From Prochlorococcus sp. AG-402-O16 (GTDB lineage: Bacteria > Cyanobacteriota > Cyanobacteriia > PCC-6307 > Cyanobiaceae): a stretch of DNA of 64,000 bases. Location of the stretch: assembly GCA_003216415.1 (NCBI GenBank), contig QCIY01000001.1, positions 1 through 64,000 of the forward strand, read 5' to 3'. The notes beneath the pieces are model-generated. The model saw only the letters and a program-made list of their open reading frames with translations, did no database searches and was not told the origin of the DNA. The position numbers and the translations under genes are program-made. Below, in pieces: positions 47,535 to 57,371 of the stretch. The stretch's first letter is position 1. Each line of letters starts with the position of its first letter.

Positions 47535-48664
47535 ACGAATTTGACGTTCTAATAATTGGAGGAGGATTATCGGGATCATCCACTGCACTTAACCTATCAA
47601 AAAAGGGATATTCAGTTCTAATTATTGAAAGAGAAAAATCCCAAGATTACAAACCATGTGCCGGGGGAATGGCATCTTCAATGCAAAAATTTCTCCCCTT
47701 TGATATAAAGGATGCCATAGAATCAAAAATCAAGACAGTTGAATTTAGATGGAAGGCTTCAGATAATGTAGTCGCTGATCTCAACGGTGAATCCCCTTTT
47801 TGGATTATAAAAAGAGAGAAACTTGATCAATTATTAATAGATGAATCTTTAAGCAATGGAGTTCAAATCATAAGACCAGCGTTAGTAGAAAAAATCACAA
47901 AGAAAAATGATAAATGGGAAATTACTTGCAATAACAAAAGAAAATATATATCTGAATTTCTTGTAATTGCAGACGGGTCTCAATCGAAATGGGCGGGTTA
48001 TTTCAAATTAGGGCCGAGAAAACCAAAATTTGCAAACACAATCTCACTAAGATTGAAAGGTTTAGGTGCAATTCCTAAAGATGCAGTTAGATTTGAGTTT
48101 GGATTTATAAAATATGGATTTGCATGGGCATTCCCCTTAAAAGAGAGTTTAAATATTGGTTTAGGTACATTTATAAGTAATGGTCTTCTAGAAAATCAGA
48201 CCATAAATAATCAAGTTATTAGAAGTTTCGGATTTGATGATTATTCTTACAAAACATTTAATAAGAAATTGAGAATATGGAATGGCATCCACCCAATTAA
48301 TCGTGATAAAGTTTTAGCGGTTGGGGATGCAGCCTCTCTATGCGATCCATTTTTAGCTGAAGGAATTAGACCGTCTTTAATTAGTAGTTTTTATGCCGCA
48401 GAATGCATAGATCAATTCCTTTCAGGCAAAGAAGATGATTTAAATCTTTATACAAAAAAAATTAATGATAGTTGGGGGAAATCAATGGCTTGGGGGAGGA
48501 GAATTGCTCAGGTCTTTTATAGATTTCCTAGAACTGGGTATCAATTAGGTGTTAAAAGAAAAACAGCACCTAAACGTATTGCTCAAATATTGTCAGGAGA
48601 GATGAGTTATGAAGACATCGCCAAAAGAGTAATAAGAAGACTTTTAACAAATAGTAAGATTTAA
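47531..48664 (+). CDS. Geranylgeranyl reductase family flavoprotein
   Basis: 377-residue FAD/NAD(P)-dependent oxidoreductase. FAD-binding GGGLSGSS near residue 11, the second FAD segment [19 protein letters not shown], and PCAGGM fit the geranylgeranyl reductase family. It is a paralogue related to ChlP, not necessarily the chlorophyll enzyme itself; it may reduce a different isoprenoid chain. The TTG start overlaps the frr stop, implying translational coupling. The substrate is unknown. Confidence 0.82.
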   Translation: MNEFDVLIIGGGLSGSSTALNLSKKGYSVLIIEREKSQDYKPCAGGMASSMQKFLPFDIKDAIESKIKTVEFRWKASDNVVADLNGESPFWIIKREKLDQLLIDESLSNGVQIIRPALVEKITKKNDKWEITCNNKRKYISEFLVIADGSQSKWAGYFKLGPRKPKFANTISLRLKGLGAIPKDAVRFEFGFIKYGFAWAFPLKESLNIGLGTFISNGLLENQTINNQVIRSFGFDDYSYKTFNKKLRIWNGIHPINRDKVLAVGDAASLCDPFLAEGIRPSLISSFYAAECIDQFLSGKEDDLNLYTKKINDSWGKSMAWGRRIAQVFYRFPRTGYQLGVKRKTAPKRIAQILSGEMSYEDIAKRVIRRLLTNSKI

Positions 48665-48675
48665 TTTTTAATTAA

Positions 48676-48689
48676 AACTAAATTTAGTT
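48676..48689. terminator. Palindrome between the flavoprotein gene and tal
   Basis: AACTAAATTTAGTT is a perfect 14-bp palindrome 12 bp after the flavoprotein stop and overlapping the end of tal. On the minus strand it is followed by an AT-rich tract with Ts. It could end either converging transcript, but the stem is weak. Confidence 0.4.
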
Positions 48690-49685
48690 AGTAGAAATTA
48701 ATTTATGATTTTTAATTTCTGAGACTCTGTTTAGTAACAGCTCTTCTAATTCTTCTATAGCCTTACTAAATCCTGTTATGCCTTCACTAAGCTTCTCACT
48801 AGCCATTTGATCCTCTAGCATACTCAATCTAAAATCTTTTTCTTCAAATATGTAGTCGATAGAATTATTTATTTGGGTACTTGCATCTAATTTTCTATTT
48901 AAAACTCCTTTTTCTTTTTTTAGTTCCTCTAGAAATTTTGGTGCGATTGTTAGAAGATCGCAACCTGCTAATTCTTTTATTTCGTCAAGATTTCTAAAAC
49001 TCGCTCCCATTACTTCTGTCTTGAATCCTTTTTCTTTAAAATACTTATATATTTTTGTAACCGAAATAACACCAGGGTCTTCAGCACCTAGAAAACTTGT
49101 TTTACCAGTTTTTGCTTTATGCCAATCCAATATACGACCAACGAAAGGAGAAATTAAGGTGATTTTGGCATTCGCACAAGTTACTGCTTGGCAGAAGTTA
49201 AAAAGTAAAGTTAAGTTGCATTTAATACCCTCTTTTTCTAAAATTTCAGCTGCTTTAATTCCTTCCCAAGTCGCGGCAATCTTAATCAAGATTCTTTCCT
49301 TTTTAATTCCAAAATTTTCGTAAAGATTGATTAATTTTCTTGCTTTTTTTACCGTGGCTTCAGTGTCAAAGCTTAGTCTTGCGTCAACTTCTGTAGATAC
49401 GCGCCCTGAAATAATTTTCAATATTTCTTTTCCAAAAAATACTGAAACTTGATCAACAGTTTCTTTAATTAATTCAATTTCAGAGAAACCTTGGGGCAAA
49501 GTATTTTCTGAACTTTCTAAAGCCTTATCAATTAATTTTACATAATCAGGATTCTTAGCGGCAGCAAGGATTAGTGATGGATTAGTAGTAGCATCCCTAG
49601 GTTGAAATTTTTTTATCGAATCTAAATCTCCAGTATCAGCAACAACAACAGTCATTGAGGACAATTGTTCTAAGATTGATTTCAT
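48684..49685 (-). CDS. tal: Transaldolase
   Basis: 333-residue TIM-barrel enzyme that exchanges dihydroxyacetone units between sugar phosphates. The catalytic Lys lies in [16 protein letters not shown], with the EVDARLSFD and [10 protein letters not shown] motifs. The last ~20 residues extend beyond the common core. In marine cyanophages host-like tal genes are known; this one is a normal full-length chromosomal copy next to ftsI. Confidence 0.95.
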   Translation of the reverse strand: MKSILEQLSSMTVVVADTGDLDSIKKFQPRDATTNPSLILAAAKNPDYVKLIDKALESSENTLPQGFSEIELIKETVDQVSVFFGKEILKIISGRVSTEVDARLSFDTEATVKKARKLINLYENFGIKKERILIKIAATWEGIKAAEILEKEGIKCNLTLLFNFCQAVTCANAKITLISPFVGRILDWHKAKTGKTSFLGAEDPGVISVTKIYKYFKEKGFKTEVMGASFRNLDEIKELAGCDLLTIAPKFLEELKKEKGVLNRKLDASTQINNSIDYIFEEKDFRLSMLEDQMASEKLSEGITGFSKAIEELEELLLNRVSEIKNHKLISTN

Positions 49686-49775
49686 ATCCAGATAATCATA
49701 TATATATATAAACTAGCTTTAATTCCTTATGAAATCATCAAATAATGAACTAAATATTTATAAAGTTGGAAAATT

Positions 49776-51527
49776 TTAGGGTTTTTTAACAATCATTCCA
49801 TGATCTTTAATATTAGGAGGTATTTTTTCAATCACTATGAGGCTCTCTATAATTTCTTTTGCAACTGGGACAGCAACAGTTGAACCATATGCATATGATT
49901 TAGATGGCTCATCAACGACAACAAGGACAACATATTTCGGATCATTAACTGGTAAAGTGGCGACAAAACTACAAACTTTTTTACTTGAATAAGAACCATT
50001 TAGAGCCTTTAGAGAAGTCCCTGTTTTCCCAGCTATTCTATAACCCTCAATTTTTACTCCAGATCCACTACCTTTATCTACTACGCTCTCCATCCATTCA
50101 AGAACAGTTTTAGAGGCTTCAAGTGAAAAAAATTGTGTTTTTGAATTTTTATCTACTGTTTCTTTGAAATTTGAGGTTACATGTGGAGTTACTTCAAACC
50201 CTCCGTTTGCTAGAGCCGCATGAAGTTGAACTAATTTAAGTGGGGAGATTGAGAACCCTTTACCAAAAGAAGCCACAGCAGGCTCGATTGATTGATTTAC
50301 AAATAAATCTTTTTTCTTAAGTTGGCCTGCAGTTGATTCATATAAATCAGTCTCTAAATTTTTATTAATACCTAAATTTTTGAGCCAATCCCAATATATT
50401 TCAGGGTCTAAATTTTGCATTATTTTTACCATCGCAACATTACTTGAAACCTGCAATACTTTTGGATAATCAATATATCCATTACCTTTTTTATCCCAAT
50501 TAGAAAGTGTCCATCCTCCTACATTAATTTTTCCAGTATCTTCAACTAAACCATCTTTCTGGATTACTTTTTCTTCTAAGGCCAAAGCAAGATTGATAGG
50601 TTTAAAAGTTGAACCAGGCTCAAATAAATCTTGGGAATACCAACCCTTAAAGAGTTCAGAATCATATTTCCAAAACTTATTCGGATCATATGAGGGGACT
50701 GTAACCAAGGAAAGAATCTGACCATTATTAACATCCATAACTATTGCAAATCCCTTCTTTGCTTTCCATTTCTTTACTTGCTTTGATAGTGCAGTGAATG
50801 ATGCTTTCTGCAATTTTGAGTCTATAGTTAGGCCTAAATTTTTGTAATCTGAGATAAAATCTCCTGGGGCTGAATTATCAGGTAAAGGAGTTCCATCTCC
50901 TCCTTTTTTTATTAAATTACCTTTATTAAAAACTTTAATTTGATTATCTAAATGAAGCTCTAAACCTGCTGACCCTTTGTTCTCATCATTAACAAAACCA
51001 ACAAGATTAGAATAAAGTTCGCCTTGTGGATAATATCGTTGCGAATATTTAAACAAATCAAGTCCGCTTATTTTAAGATTTTTAATCTTTTCTGCTTTAA
51101 CTTCTGAAATTTTATCCAAAAGCTTAATGCCGTTCATTTTGTTATTAAATTTTTCCAAGAGTATTTCATCTTTTAAATCCAAAATAGGTGACAATTTTTT
51201 TGCAACTTCTTCAATACTACGAATTTCTCTAACTGAATCACCAGGAAAATTAAAATATTTTGGATGGGCCCATAATTTATAAAGAGGTTTATCATAAGCG
51301 ATTAGTCTATTATTTCTGTCAACAATTGATCTCCTCTTTTCTAAGGAGGAAGTTTTAGATGATTGATTTAATCTCGCTAGCCTTTTCAAATCTGAGGCAT
51401 TAAAGACTTGCAATTTAACTAACCTACCAAACAAACAAAGTATTATTAGCAAGCTAAAAATATATAGAACTTTAAATCTCCTTTGATCAAGAGGTGCAAT
51501 ATGAACAATTTTCTTATATTTTTTCAT
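49776..51527 (-). CDS. ftsI: Penicillin-binding protein 2/FtsI (septal transpeptidase)
   Basis: 583-residue class B PBP that cross-links septal peptidoglycan. A transmembrane helix (about residues 20-42) precedes the N-terminal dimerisation domain and the transpeptidase domain, with catalytic Ser in EPGSTFKP (~300), the SxN motif in VSSNVAM and KTGT in GKTGTSLKA. I chose the ATG at 51527, which overlaps the upstream stop as TGATG, over the TTG one codon earlier. It follows an FtsL-like gene. Confidence 0.95.
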   Translation of the reverse strand: MKKYKKIVHIAPLDQRRFKVLYIFSLLIILCLFGRLVKLQVFNASDLKRLARLNQSSKTSSLEKRRSIVDRNNRLIAYDKPLYKLWAHPKYFNFPGDSVREIRSIEEVAKKLSPILDLKDEILLEKFNNKMNGIKLLDKISEVKAEKIKNLKISGLDLFKYSQRYYPQGELYSNLVGFVNDENKGSAGLELHLDNQIKVFNKGNLIKKGGDGTPLPDNSAPGDFISDYKNLGLTIDSKLQKASFTALSKQVKKWKAKKGFAIVMDVNNGQILSLVTVPSYDPNKFWKYDSELFKGWYSQDLFEPGSTFKPINLALALEEKVIQKDGLVEDTGKINVGGWTLSNWDKKGNGYIDYPKVLQVSSNVAMVKIMQNLDPEIYWDWLKNLGINKNLETDLYESTAGQLKKKDLFVNQSIEPAVASFGKGFSISPLKLVQLHAALANGGFEVTPHVTSNFKETVDKNSKTQFFSLEASKTVLEWMESVVDKGSGSGVKIEGYRIAGKTGTSLKALNGSYSSKKVCSFVATLPVNDPKYVVLVVVDEPSKSYAYGSTVAVPVAKEIIESLIVIEKIPPNIKDHGMIVKKP

Positions 51528-51955
51528 CAATATCCTCTTTGATATTGGCTGTCTCTAAGGCCTTTAATAAAGATTCTGAAATTTTGATTGAAAAAACTTT
51601 CTTTTTTTTCTGCGATCTTATCTATGTATACTAAATCTTTAGGTTTAGCTTTTCTATATGTTTTGAGAGAATCAAGCTTGCTAATATAAAACTCTTCTGT
51701 TTTAGAAATATAGTCAATGAGGTTATTATTCATTACTCGTGTTTTAGATAAAGTTTTATATGTATTTGACCATTTCCTTTGACTATCCAAAGTTAAGAAA
51801 AATAATGTGAATATTAAAATTATCAGTGATAAATTAATGCTGTCGATTATTTGATTTATTAATTTAATGTTTAGTTTAGATATTTTTTCTGAATTTTTTT
51901 TTCTTTCTAATGAAACTTTTTTTTTTAAATAAGATGTCGTTCCATAAGGTCTCAT
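51527..51955 (-). CDS. FtsL-like single-pass membrane protein upstream of ftsI
   Basis: 142 residues: a basic cytoplasmic N-terminus (1-36, KKKVSLERKKNSEK), one transmembrane helix (about 37-54, INLSLIILIFTLFFLTL) and a periplasmic region likely to form a coiled coil (RKWSNTYKTLSKTRVMNNNLIDYISKTEEFYISKLDSLK). The topology, size and the TGATG coupling to ftsI match FtsL, which partners FtsI and FtsB. FtsL is too divergent for a sequence call by eye, so this is inferred from context; other small membrane proteins remain possible. Confidence 0.5.
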   Translation of the reverse strand: MRPYGTTSYLKKKVSLERKKNSEKISKLNIKLINQIIDSINLSLIILIFTLFFLTLDSQRKWSNTYKTLSKTRVMNNNLIDYISKTEEFYISKLDSLKTYRKAKPKDLVYIDKIAEKKESFFNQNFRIFIKGLRDSQYQRGY

Positions 51956-52041
51956 CTATAATTTACTTAAAGAATAAAAGAAGTCTTATTAATTAAATAA
52001 ACATCTTTTAGTTTGATCCGCAAGTAATAAAAATAAATTCT

Positions 52042-53403
52042 TTATGTTCTTAATAAGAACAAATTTAAGAAGGTTAATCCATTCCACAAAGAATGCATAA
52101 TTACTGAAGCTAGCAAACTCCCTGAAGCGATTCTTGTAATACCTAGTCCCAATCCTAGAACAAATAATGGCGGCATTTCCCCTAAACTTAAATGAGCCAA
52201 AGCAAAAATAAAAGCTGAAACTATAATGCCCCAAATTATGCCGAAATCTCTAGAGAGAGTTGGTAACAAAATACCGCGAAATATAATCTCCTCGAAGAAA
52301 GGAGCTAATAGAGTAGTTGTTACAAATAAAATAAAAAATGAAAAGTTATTCTTATTATTAAGAACAATTTCTAGCAAAGGGTTGCTGCCATTCTGATTGT
52401 CAACCAGACTATTCATAATTAAAGAAATTAATAAAACAAATGGGACTATAGTTAACCAACCCTTTATTCCATCAATAATTGCACCTTTGATGGAAGAGAA
52501 CTTGAACTGAAAATAATCTTTTTTAAAAGTAAATTCACCATTCAAGGATTTTATTTGATAGTAAACTATCAATAATGGTGGGATAGCCATGAAAAGGTAC
52601 CCAAAAAATATTTTTAAAGATTGGGATAACTCATTTGAAATATTTTTAGAAAAAATTTCAACTAAACTTATTGAAAACAAAGGTGAAACAACTTCTCCTA
52701 AAACAACAAATCCACCCGCAATTAATAAGACCATATCAATTAATTCTAAGTCTAAGGGTTCAATTTCTTTCCAACCAAATTTTTTTAAAGATATAGATTT
52801 CCATAATATTTTTAAAGCGAGAATTGAGCCAATCAAAATTGTTAATAGTGGAATTAATCTAATGGCTAATATTTTTAAAAACATTTTTCTTGAAAATGAT
52901 TTTGTTATTAATGAACTATCATCAAAATCAAATTTCTTACTTAAAAGGTGATAAACAAATCTATCATCTTTAAATAAATCAAACTTATCAGAATTAGGTT
53001 TATAGAATTTATTATTCGATTTTTTTTCTATCTCATTTGTAATGATGTTGTAGTTTGTATATTTAATTTTTTTGAATATATTTTTTTCGATTTTATCTTC
53101 ATTTGATTCTGAAGAAATGATCCTAATCAATTTATTTCTCTCTGTTAGTTCATTAAATGAGACCTTAGAAAGTTCATTATTTATTTCATAAACCGGATTA
53201 TTTGTTATAAAAAATTTTTTAAGATTTGCTGGTATTGATTGGCTTGCTAATTCAACAATTTCCTTTTCTTTTTGACTTATATCGAATGATACAGAAGGTC
53301 TCCTCAAACTGTCTCTTAAGCCTTGTTGCCATAAGAAAAAAGTTATGACTAGAGAAATTAAAGCTAAAAAAAGTTTTGTCTTAGAAATATTTTTAAGAAT
53401 CAT
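52042..53403 (-). CDS. CPBP family intramembrane protease
   Basis: 453 residues with about eight hydrophobic helices. The CPBP (Abi/CaaX protease) active site is EEIIFRG (Glu371, Glu372, Arg376), with His404 in ALAHLSLGEM and His437/Asn441 in IMHSLWNG. The first ~170 residues are an unusual charged extension with one membrane helix. In plants a related protein is SCO4. Substrate and role are unknown. It lies 86 bp upstream of the FtsL-like gene on the same strand. Confidence 0.85.
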   Translation of the reverse strand: MILKNISKTKLFLALISLVITFFLWQQGLRDSLRRPSVSFDISQKEKEIVELASQSIPANLKKFFITNNPVYEINNELSKVSFNELTERNKLIRIISSESNEDKIEKNIFKKIKYTNYNIITNEIEKKSNNKFYKPNSDKFDLFKDDRFVYHLLSKKFDFDDSSLITKSFSRKMFLKILAIRLIPLLTILIGSILALKILWKSISLKKFGWKEIEPLDLELIDMVLLIAGGFVVLGEVVSPLFSISLVEIFSKNISNELSQSLKIFFGYLFMAIPPLLIVYYQIKSLNGEFTFKKDYFQFKFSSIKGAIIDGIKGWLTIVPFVLLISLIMNSLVDNQNGSNPLLEIVLNNKNNFSFFILFVTTTLLAPFFEEIIFRGILLPTLSRDFGIIWGIIVSAFIFALAHLSLGEMPPLFVLGLGLGITRIASGSLLASVIMHSLWNGLTFLNLFLLRT

Positions 53404-53519
53404 AATTTACTATAAACCTGAAAACTATAATTAGTTATCATTGAAATTTCTTATACTGTTATACCTATTTTTATCACGCCATGAGATGATTAAATTATCA
53501 TCATTCTCAAATTTATATA

Positions 53520-54848
53520 ATGACTATAAGATTAGTTTTGGTTAGGCATGGACTAAGCAGTTTCAATTCAAAAGGATTAATTCAAGGAAGGACAGATGAT
53601 TCATTGTTAACTAATGAAGGATACGAACAAGCGCTTATGGCAGGAATGGCATTATCAAAAATAAACTTCGATAAAATCTATTCTTCCCCTCTTGTCAGAG
53701 CGGCAGAGACTGCAAAAACAATTAAAAAAAGCTTCAATAAAGAACAAAATATTGTATTTGATAAGAATTTGATAGAGGTAGACCTTGGTGAATGGTCTGG
53801 TTTAAAAATTGATGAAATAAAAAATAAATTTCCAGAGATCTACCCCATATGGAAAAATGATCCAGAAAATCTAATTTTAAAAAGAATTGATAAAAAATCT
53901 TATAAACCAATTCAAGAGTTATTTGATCAAGCAACAAATTTTATAGAAGATATTTTGAAAATTTATTTAGACAAAGATGATGTAAATATTTTAGTAGTTG
54001 GACATAATGCGATTCTTAGATGCTTAATCCTATTGTTATTAGGAAAGCCTAAGCAAGGTTTTCGTAAAATAAGATTAGAAAATGCTTCTTTCTCAATTCT
54101 CAATATTTCAAGGAAAGAGAATACCATTAAGACGCAAATTGAATGTTTAAATCAAACTGCTCATCTGAACAAAAATATTCCCAATCAAATTGGAGATTCA
54201 AGAATATTTCTTATAAGGCATGGTGAAACGAACTGGAATAAAGAAGGTAGATTCCAAGGACAAATAGATATTCCTTTAAACGACAATGGGAAAGATCAAG
54301 CGAAAAAGACTTTTGAATATTTGAGAAATATCTTTTTCAATAAGGCATTTTCAAGTTCAATGCATAGGCCTTATGAAACTGCACAAATTATTCTTCAAAA
54401 TAACAACGACTTAAAAATAGAAAAAATAGATTCGCTTGTAGAAATTGGCCACGGATTATGGGAAGGCAAACTAGAAGCTGAAATTAGAGAAAAGTGGCCT
54501 CTTTTACTCAAAAATTGGCATGATAAACCTGAAGAAGTAATTATGCCTGAAGGTGAATCTATAAAAGATGTATCAGAAAGGTCGATTTTAGCTTTTGATA
54601 AAATTTGTTTATCTCAAAAAGATAATGATCAAACCTTACTAGTTGCTCATGATGCAGTTAATAAAACTCTTATTTGTAATATCCTTGGGATTAATTACTC
54701 AAATATTTGGATGATAAAGCAAGGTAATGGTGGTATTACTATTATCGATCTCTTTAATGATCCTAGTAAACCCCCTGTGATTAGTGCTCTTAACATTACA
54801 ACACATCTAGGCGGGATAATTGATTCAACTGCTTCTGGGGCACTTTAA
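53520..54848 (+). CDS. Double histidine phosphatase (phosphoglycerate mutase-like)
   Basis: 442 residues made of two fused phosphoglycerate-mutase-type domains, each with a catalytic RHG: the first at 9-11 (LVRHGLSSFN), the second near 231 (LIRHGETNWN). Each also has a downstream His in VVGHNAILR and VAHDAVNKT. It may be a phosphoglycerate mutase or a phosphatase acting on other sugar phosphates. No assignment of substrate is possible from sequence. It converges on lepB. Confidence 0.85.
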   Translation: MTIRLVLVRHGLSSFNSKGLIQGRTDDSLLTNEGYEQALMAGMALSKINFDKIYSSPLVRAAETAKTIKKSFNKEQNIVFDKNLIEVDLGEWSGLKIDEIKNKFPEIYPIWKNDPENLILKRIDKKSYKPIQELFDQATNFIEDILKIYLDKDDVNILVVGHNAILRCLILLLLGKPKQGFRKIRLENASFSILNISRKENTIKTQIECLNQTAHLNKNIPNQIGDSRIFLIRHGETNWNKEGRFQGQIDIPLNDNGKDQAKKTFEYLRNIFFNKAFSSSMHRPYETAQIILQNNNDLKIEKIDSLVEIGHGLWEGKLEAEIREKWPLLLKNWHDKPEEVIMPEGESIKDVSERSILAFDKICLSQKDNDQTLLVAHDAVNKTLICNILGINYSNIWMIKQGNGGITIIDLFNDPSKPPVISALNITTHLGGIIDSTASGAL

Positions 54849-54905
54849 ACTAACAGTTTTTTATAAGTTATTTTCATTTAGTTTAAGTCAGAAGTGATGC
54901 TTTAT

Positions 54906-55562
54906 TTATTGAAAAAAGCCAACTTTACGAAGAGGCCAAAATCTTAAATAAGCTCTTCCAATGATCTCCTTCTTGTGCAGAAATTTACTTCCAGGCCAAT
55001 ATCTTCCATCCCAACTATTTGACCTATTATCGCCTAAAACCAAAAAATGATCTTTGGGAACTTTTATATTTTCAAATTCACCACATTTACTAAAAAGAGT
55101 AAATGAACATTTATAAGAAACATAAGGTTCAGGAATTAATTTATTGTTTATTATTACTTCACCTTTAGTATTAACACTTACAATTTCTCCTGGGAGTGCC
55201 ACTACTCTTTTGATATATGCATCGCAAGCTTGATCCATCAAACCAGGAATAAAAGACATTGGAGGAAAACTCATAAAAAAACAATATCTTTTTTTTGGTA
55301 ATGGCTTAGATCTCATTGAAATCAGTTTTTCATCAAATGAGTAAGGAGATTTAAAAACGACAATATCTCCTCTTTTTGGTAAAGAGCTTCTAAAAGAGAA
55401 TTTTTCAATAATTAACCTATCGTTTATTTGCAATTCTGGAAGCATAGAACCAGAAGGAATATAACGAGGTTCTGCAAAAAAAGATCTGCAAGAAGAAACA
55501 AAAAAAGTTAATAGGATTAGTAGACCCCATTCTTTTAAAAAACTTTTAATAGAAGCAGGCAT
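54906..55562 (-). CDS. lepB: Signal peptidase I
   Basis: About 218 residues. A transmembrane helix near the N-terminus (LLILLTFFVSSC) anchors it. The catalytic Ser is in YIPSGSMLPEL, the catalytic Lys in YIKRVVALPGE, and LVLGDNRSNSWDGRYWP completes the family boxes. I favour the ATG at 55562 (MPASIKSFL); the frame opens at a TTG, 55580, which has a weak AAGG upstream. It removes signal peptides from exported proteins such as Psb27. Confidence 0.92.
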   Translation of the reverse strand: MPASIKSFLKEWGLLILLTFFVSSCRSFFAEPRYIPSGSMLPELQINDRLIIEKFSFRSSLPKRGDIVVFKSPYSFDEKLISMRSKPLPKKRYCFFMSFPPMSFIPGLMDQACDAYIKRVVALPGEIVSVNTKGEVIINNKLIPEPYVSYKCSFTLFSKCGEFENIKVPKDHFLVLGDNRSNSWDGRYWPGSKFLHKKEIIGRAYLRFWPLRKVGFFQ

Positions 55563-55592
55563 AAATTTTATTAAATGCAAGATTTTTTAACC

Positions 55593-55949
55593 TTACATAA
55601 ATTGGTTGGCATATTCAATTTCGTTAAATCCTAATATTACTTTTTTTTCTTCGTAAACCAAAAATGGTCTTTTAATTAATTTGCCATCACTTAAAAGAAG
55701 TTGAATAACTTCTTCCCTTGACAAAGAGTAAATATCAATATTTTTGGATTTAAATGCTTTGCCTCTCGTATTAAAAATCTTTTTTTTATCTTCAGAGAAT
55801 TGTTCTAAAGCTAGATTTAAATACTTATAAAAAGGTGGTTCTTTTACAATATCAACTAGTTGGTATTCAAAATCTCTTTTATCAAGCCACTTTGACGCTT
55901 TTCTACAAGTAGAGCATTTTAAATAACTATAAAAAATTATTTTTTTCAA
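55593..55949 (-). CDS. ArsC/Spx/MgsR family protein
   Basis: 118-residue thioredoxin-fold protein with Cys12 and Cys15 in KCSTCRKAS and the family segment PPFYKYLNLALEQF, then LLLSDGKLIKRPFLVYEE. The CxxC pair resembles Spx/MgsR regulators as much as arsenate reductase, which uses a single N-terminal Cys. It could be a redox-sensing regulator or arsenate reductase. The TTG start overlaps the ppa stop by four bases. Confidence 0.78.
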   Translation of the reverse strand: MKKIIFYSYLKCSTCRKASKWLDKRDFEYQLVDIVKEPPFYKYLNLALEQFSEDKKKIFNTRGKAFKSKNIDIYSLSREEVIQLLLSDGKLIKRPFLVYEEKKVILGFNEIEYANQFM

Positions 55950-56500
55950 TTTGCTTTACTAATAGTTGATTTTTTCAGAGCTTTAAATTTTTTCTTTTTA
56001 AGAGGTGTGCAATTTTTTAATAAATTTTCAACTACATCAAAATCTCTCCAACCATCAATTTGAACTGTTCTTCCATCTAGTCCTTTACTAGTTCTAAAAA
56101 ATTCAGCAACATCCTCAAGCTGATTGGGAGCAATTTGATTAATACTTACTATATTTGATTGTCTAGGATTCGCCATAGGTACACATAAAAGTTTTCCGTC
56201 ATAAGCTCCACAATCATGCATGTCCAAAACTCCAATAGGTCTAGCTTTTATTAGACAACCAGCGAAAGTAGGCTCATCCATTATCACCATTGCATCAAGA
56301 GGAGCTCCATCATCAGCAAGGGTATTTGGGATGAATCCATAATCAAAAGGGTACCTAACTGAAGAATGCAATACTCTATCTAATGCCATTATTCCGGCTT
56401 CTGAACAATATTCATATTTATTCCTGCTGCCTGCAGGAATTTCAACAACTATATTTACTAGTCCCTTCATTGGAGATGGAGGTATCAAACTAAGATCCAT
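55946..56500 (-). CDS. ppa: Inorganic pyrophosphatase
   Basis: 184-residue soluble family I pyrophosphatase that hydrolyses PPi released by biosynthesis. DYGFIPNTLADDGAPLDAMVI carries the metal ligands, and the N-terminus VNIVVEIPAGSRNKYEY is typical. It overlaps both neighbours: an unknown gene upstream by 11 bp and the ArsC/Spx-like gene downstream by 4 bp. Confidence 0.95.
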   Translation of the reverse strand: MDLSLIPPSPMKGLVNIVVEIPAGSRNKYEYCSEAGIMALDRVLHSSVRYPFDYGFIPNTLADDGAPLDAMVIMDEPTFAGCLIKARPIGVLDMHDCGAYDGKLLCVPMANPRQSNIVSINQIAPNQLEDVAEFFRTSKGLDGRTVQIDGWRDFDVVENLLKNCTPLKKKKFKALKKSTISKAN

Positions 56501-56786
56501 CTTTTTTAAAATCGTAATTAAAAATTACCTCGTTCCCTTGAGATAAAGGCCTACCAACTAAAATACTGATTGAAGGTAATAAAAATGTCAAAAATGCAAA
56601 AATAATACCTAAAGATGTAATTGATAAACTCCTTATACTTAAGGGGTCATCATCATCTCTTTCAAAATCACTTTGAGCAGAACCAAGAGAAGATTCTTCA
56701 CTTAATTTACTTTTTATAAAGTGCTTTGATTTTTTATAACTCAAGAACTCTATGTTGGTAAAGGATAAGGAGATAATTGAATACAA
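56490..56786 (-). CDS. Small membrane protein of unknown function
   Basis: 98 residues by the longest frame (TTG start at 56786), with a polar first half (SEESSLGSAQSDFERDDDDP) and one or two hydrophobic stretches at 52-76 (LSITSLGIIFAFLTFLLPSISIL). I do not recognise the family; the second half looks conserved, the first half less so, so the true start may be internal. It overlaps ppa by 11 bp, which suggests co-transcription. Confidence 0.55.
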   Translation of the reverse strand: MYSIISLSFTNIEFLSYKKSKHFIKSKLSEESSLGSAQSDFERDDDDPLSIRSLSITSLGIIFAFLTFLLPSISILVGRPLSQGNEVIFNYDFKKDGS

Positions 56787-56840
56787 TTATCCTACATTCT
56801 AAATGTCAATAAATCAAAATATTCTTCTGTGGCTTCTTGA

Positions 56841-57191
56841 TTATTCTTTTTCTAGTAAAGACTTGATTAATCTTAATTCCTCTAATATTTGTAGAAGTAT
56901 ATTTTGAGCAGCTGAAGAAGGGGTATTAAATACTTCTACAGTAACTTCCTTAATTCTTAAGATATCTTTTGCAAATCTTGCGACTTCATTAGGATGAAAT
57001 TTTAGAGGATCCTTTTGATCAGTTCTAAACTCGGGATTTAATTTTCTTGGATTAAAGCTAGGGTTTAGATTTCTTAAATCAGTATTTGTATATCTATAAA
57101 CAGAAGCTCTTGATCTATTAAGGAATTTTTGAACTTCATCGATACCTACCAATTCCTCTTCGCTAGAAATATTGGAATCTATATTTTCCAT
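56841..57191 (-). CDS. Putative DNA-binding protein with a helix-turn-helix
   Basis: 116 residues. The segment GIDEVQKFLNRSRASVYRY (about residues 16-34) looks like a MerR/excisionase-type helix-turn-helix, and the rest is a charged region ending in a helix (SAAQNILLQILEELRLIKSLL) that could dimerise. No catalytic motif is visible. It is a cyanobacterial-type hypothetical protein. The 180-bp gap upstream (to proS) carries inverted repeats and an 11-T run. Confidence 0.55.
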   Translation of the reverse strand: MENIDSNISSEEELVGIDEVQKFLNRSRASVYRYTNTDLRNLNPSFNPRKLNPEFRTDQKDPLKFHPNEVARFAKDILRIKEVTVEVFNTPSSAAQNILLQILEELRLIKSLLEKE

Positions 57192-57252
57192 AACCTTAAG
57201 AAATTGTTTTAGAAATAATGAACTTTGTTAAAAGTTTGAACTTACTGAAGAA

Positions 57253-57319
57253 GCTAGCAAAAAGAATATGTCTAGACTAGCCGCGTTGAGGGACTCAAGA
57301 CACTTTAATTTTTTTTTTT
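57253..57319 (+). other. Tandem inverted repeats and T11 run before proS
   Basis: Two inverted repeats are read on the plus strand: GCTAG (57253-57257) with CTAGC (57277-57281), and TTGAG (57286-57290) with CTCAA (57294-57298) around GGA. They are followed, after ten bases, by eleven T (57309-57319). This resembles a short transcript ending in a terminator, or a leader/attenuator for proS, whose start is 53 bp downstream. The gap between hairpin and T-run weakens a simple terminator reading. Confidence 0.4.
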
Positions 57320-57371
57320 ATCTTTATTGATAATTAATTGATAAAATTAATTATTATTAAGGATTTTTTGT

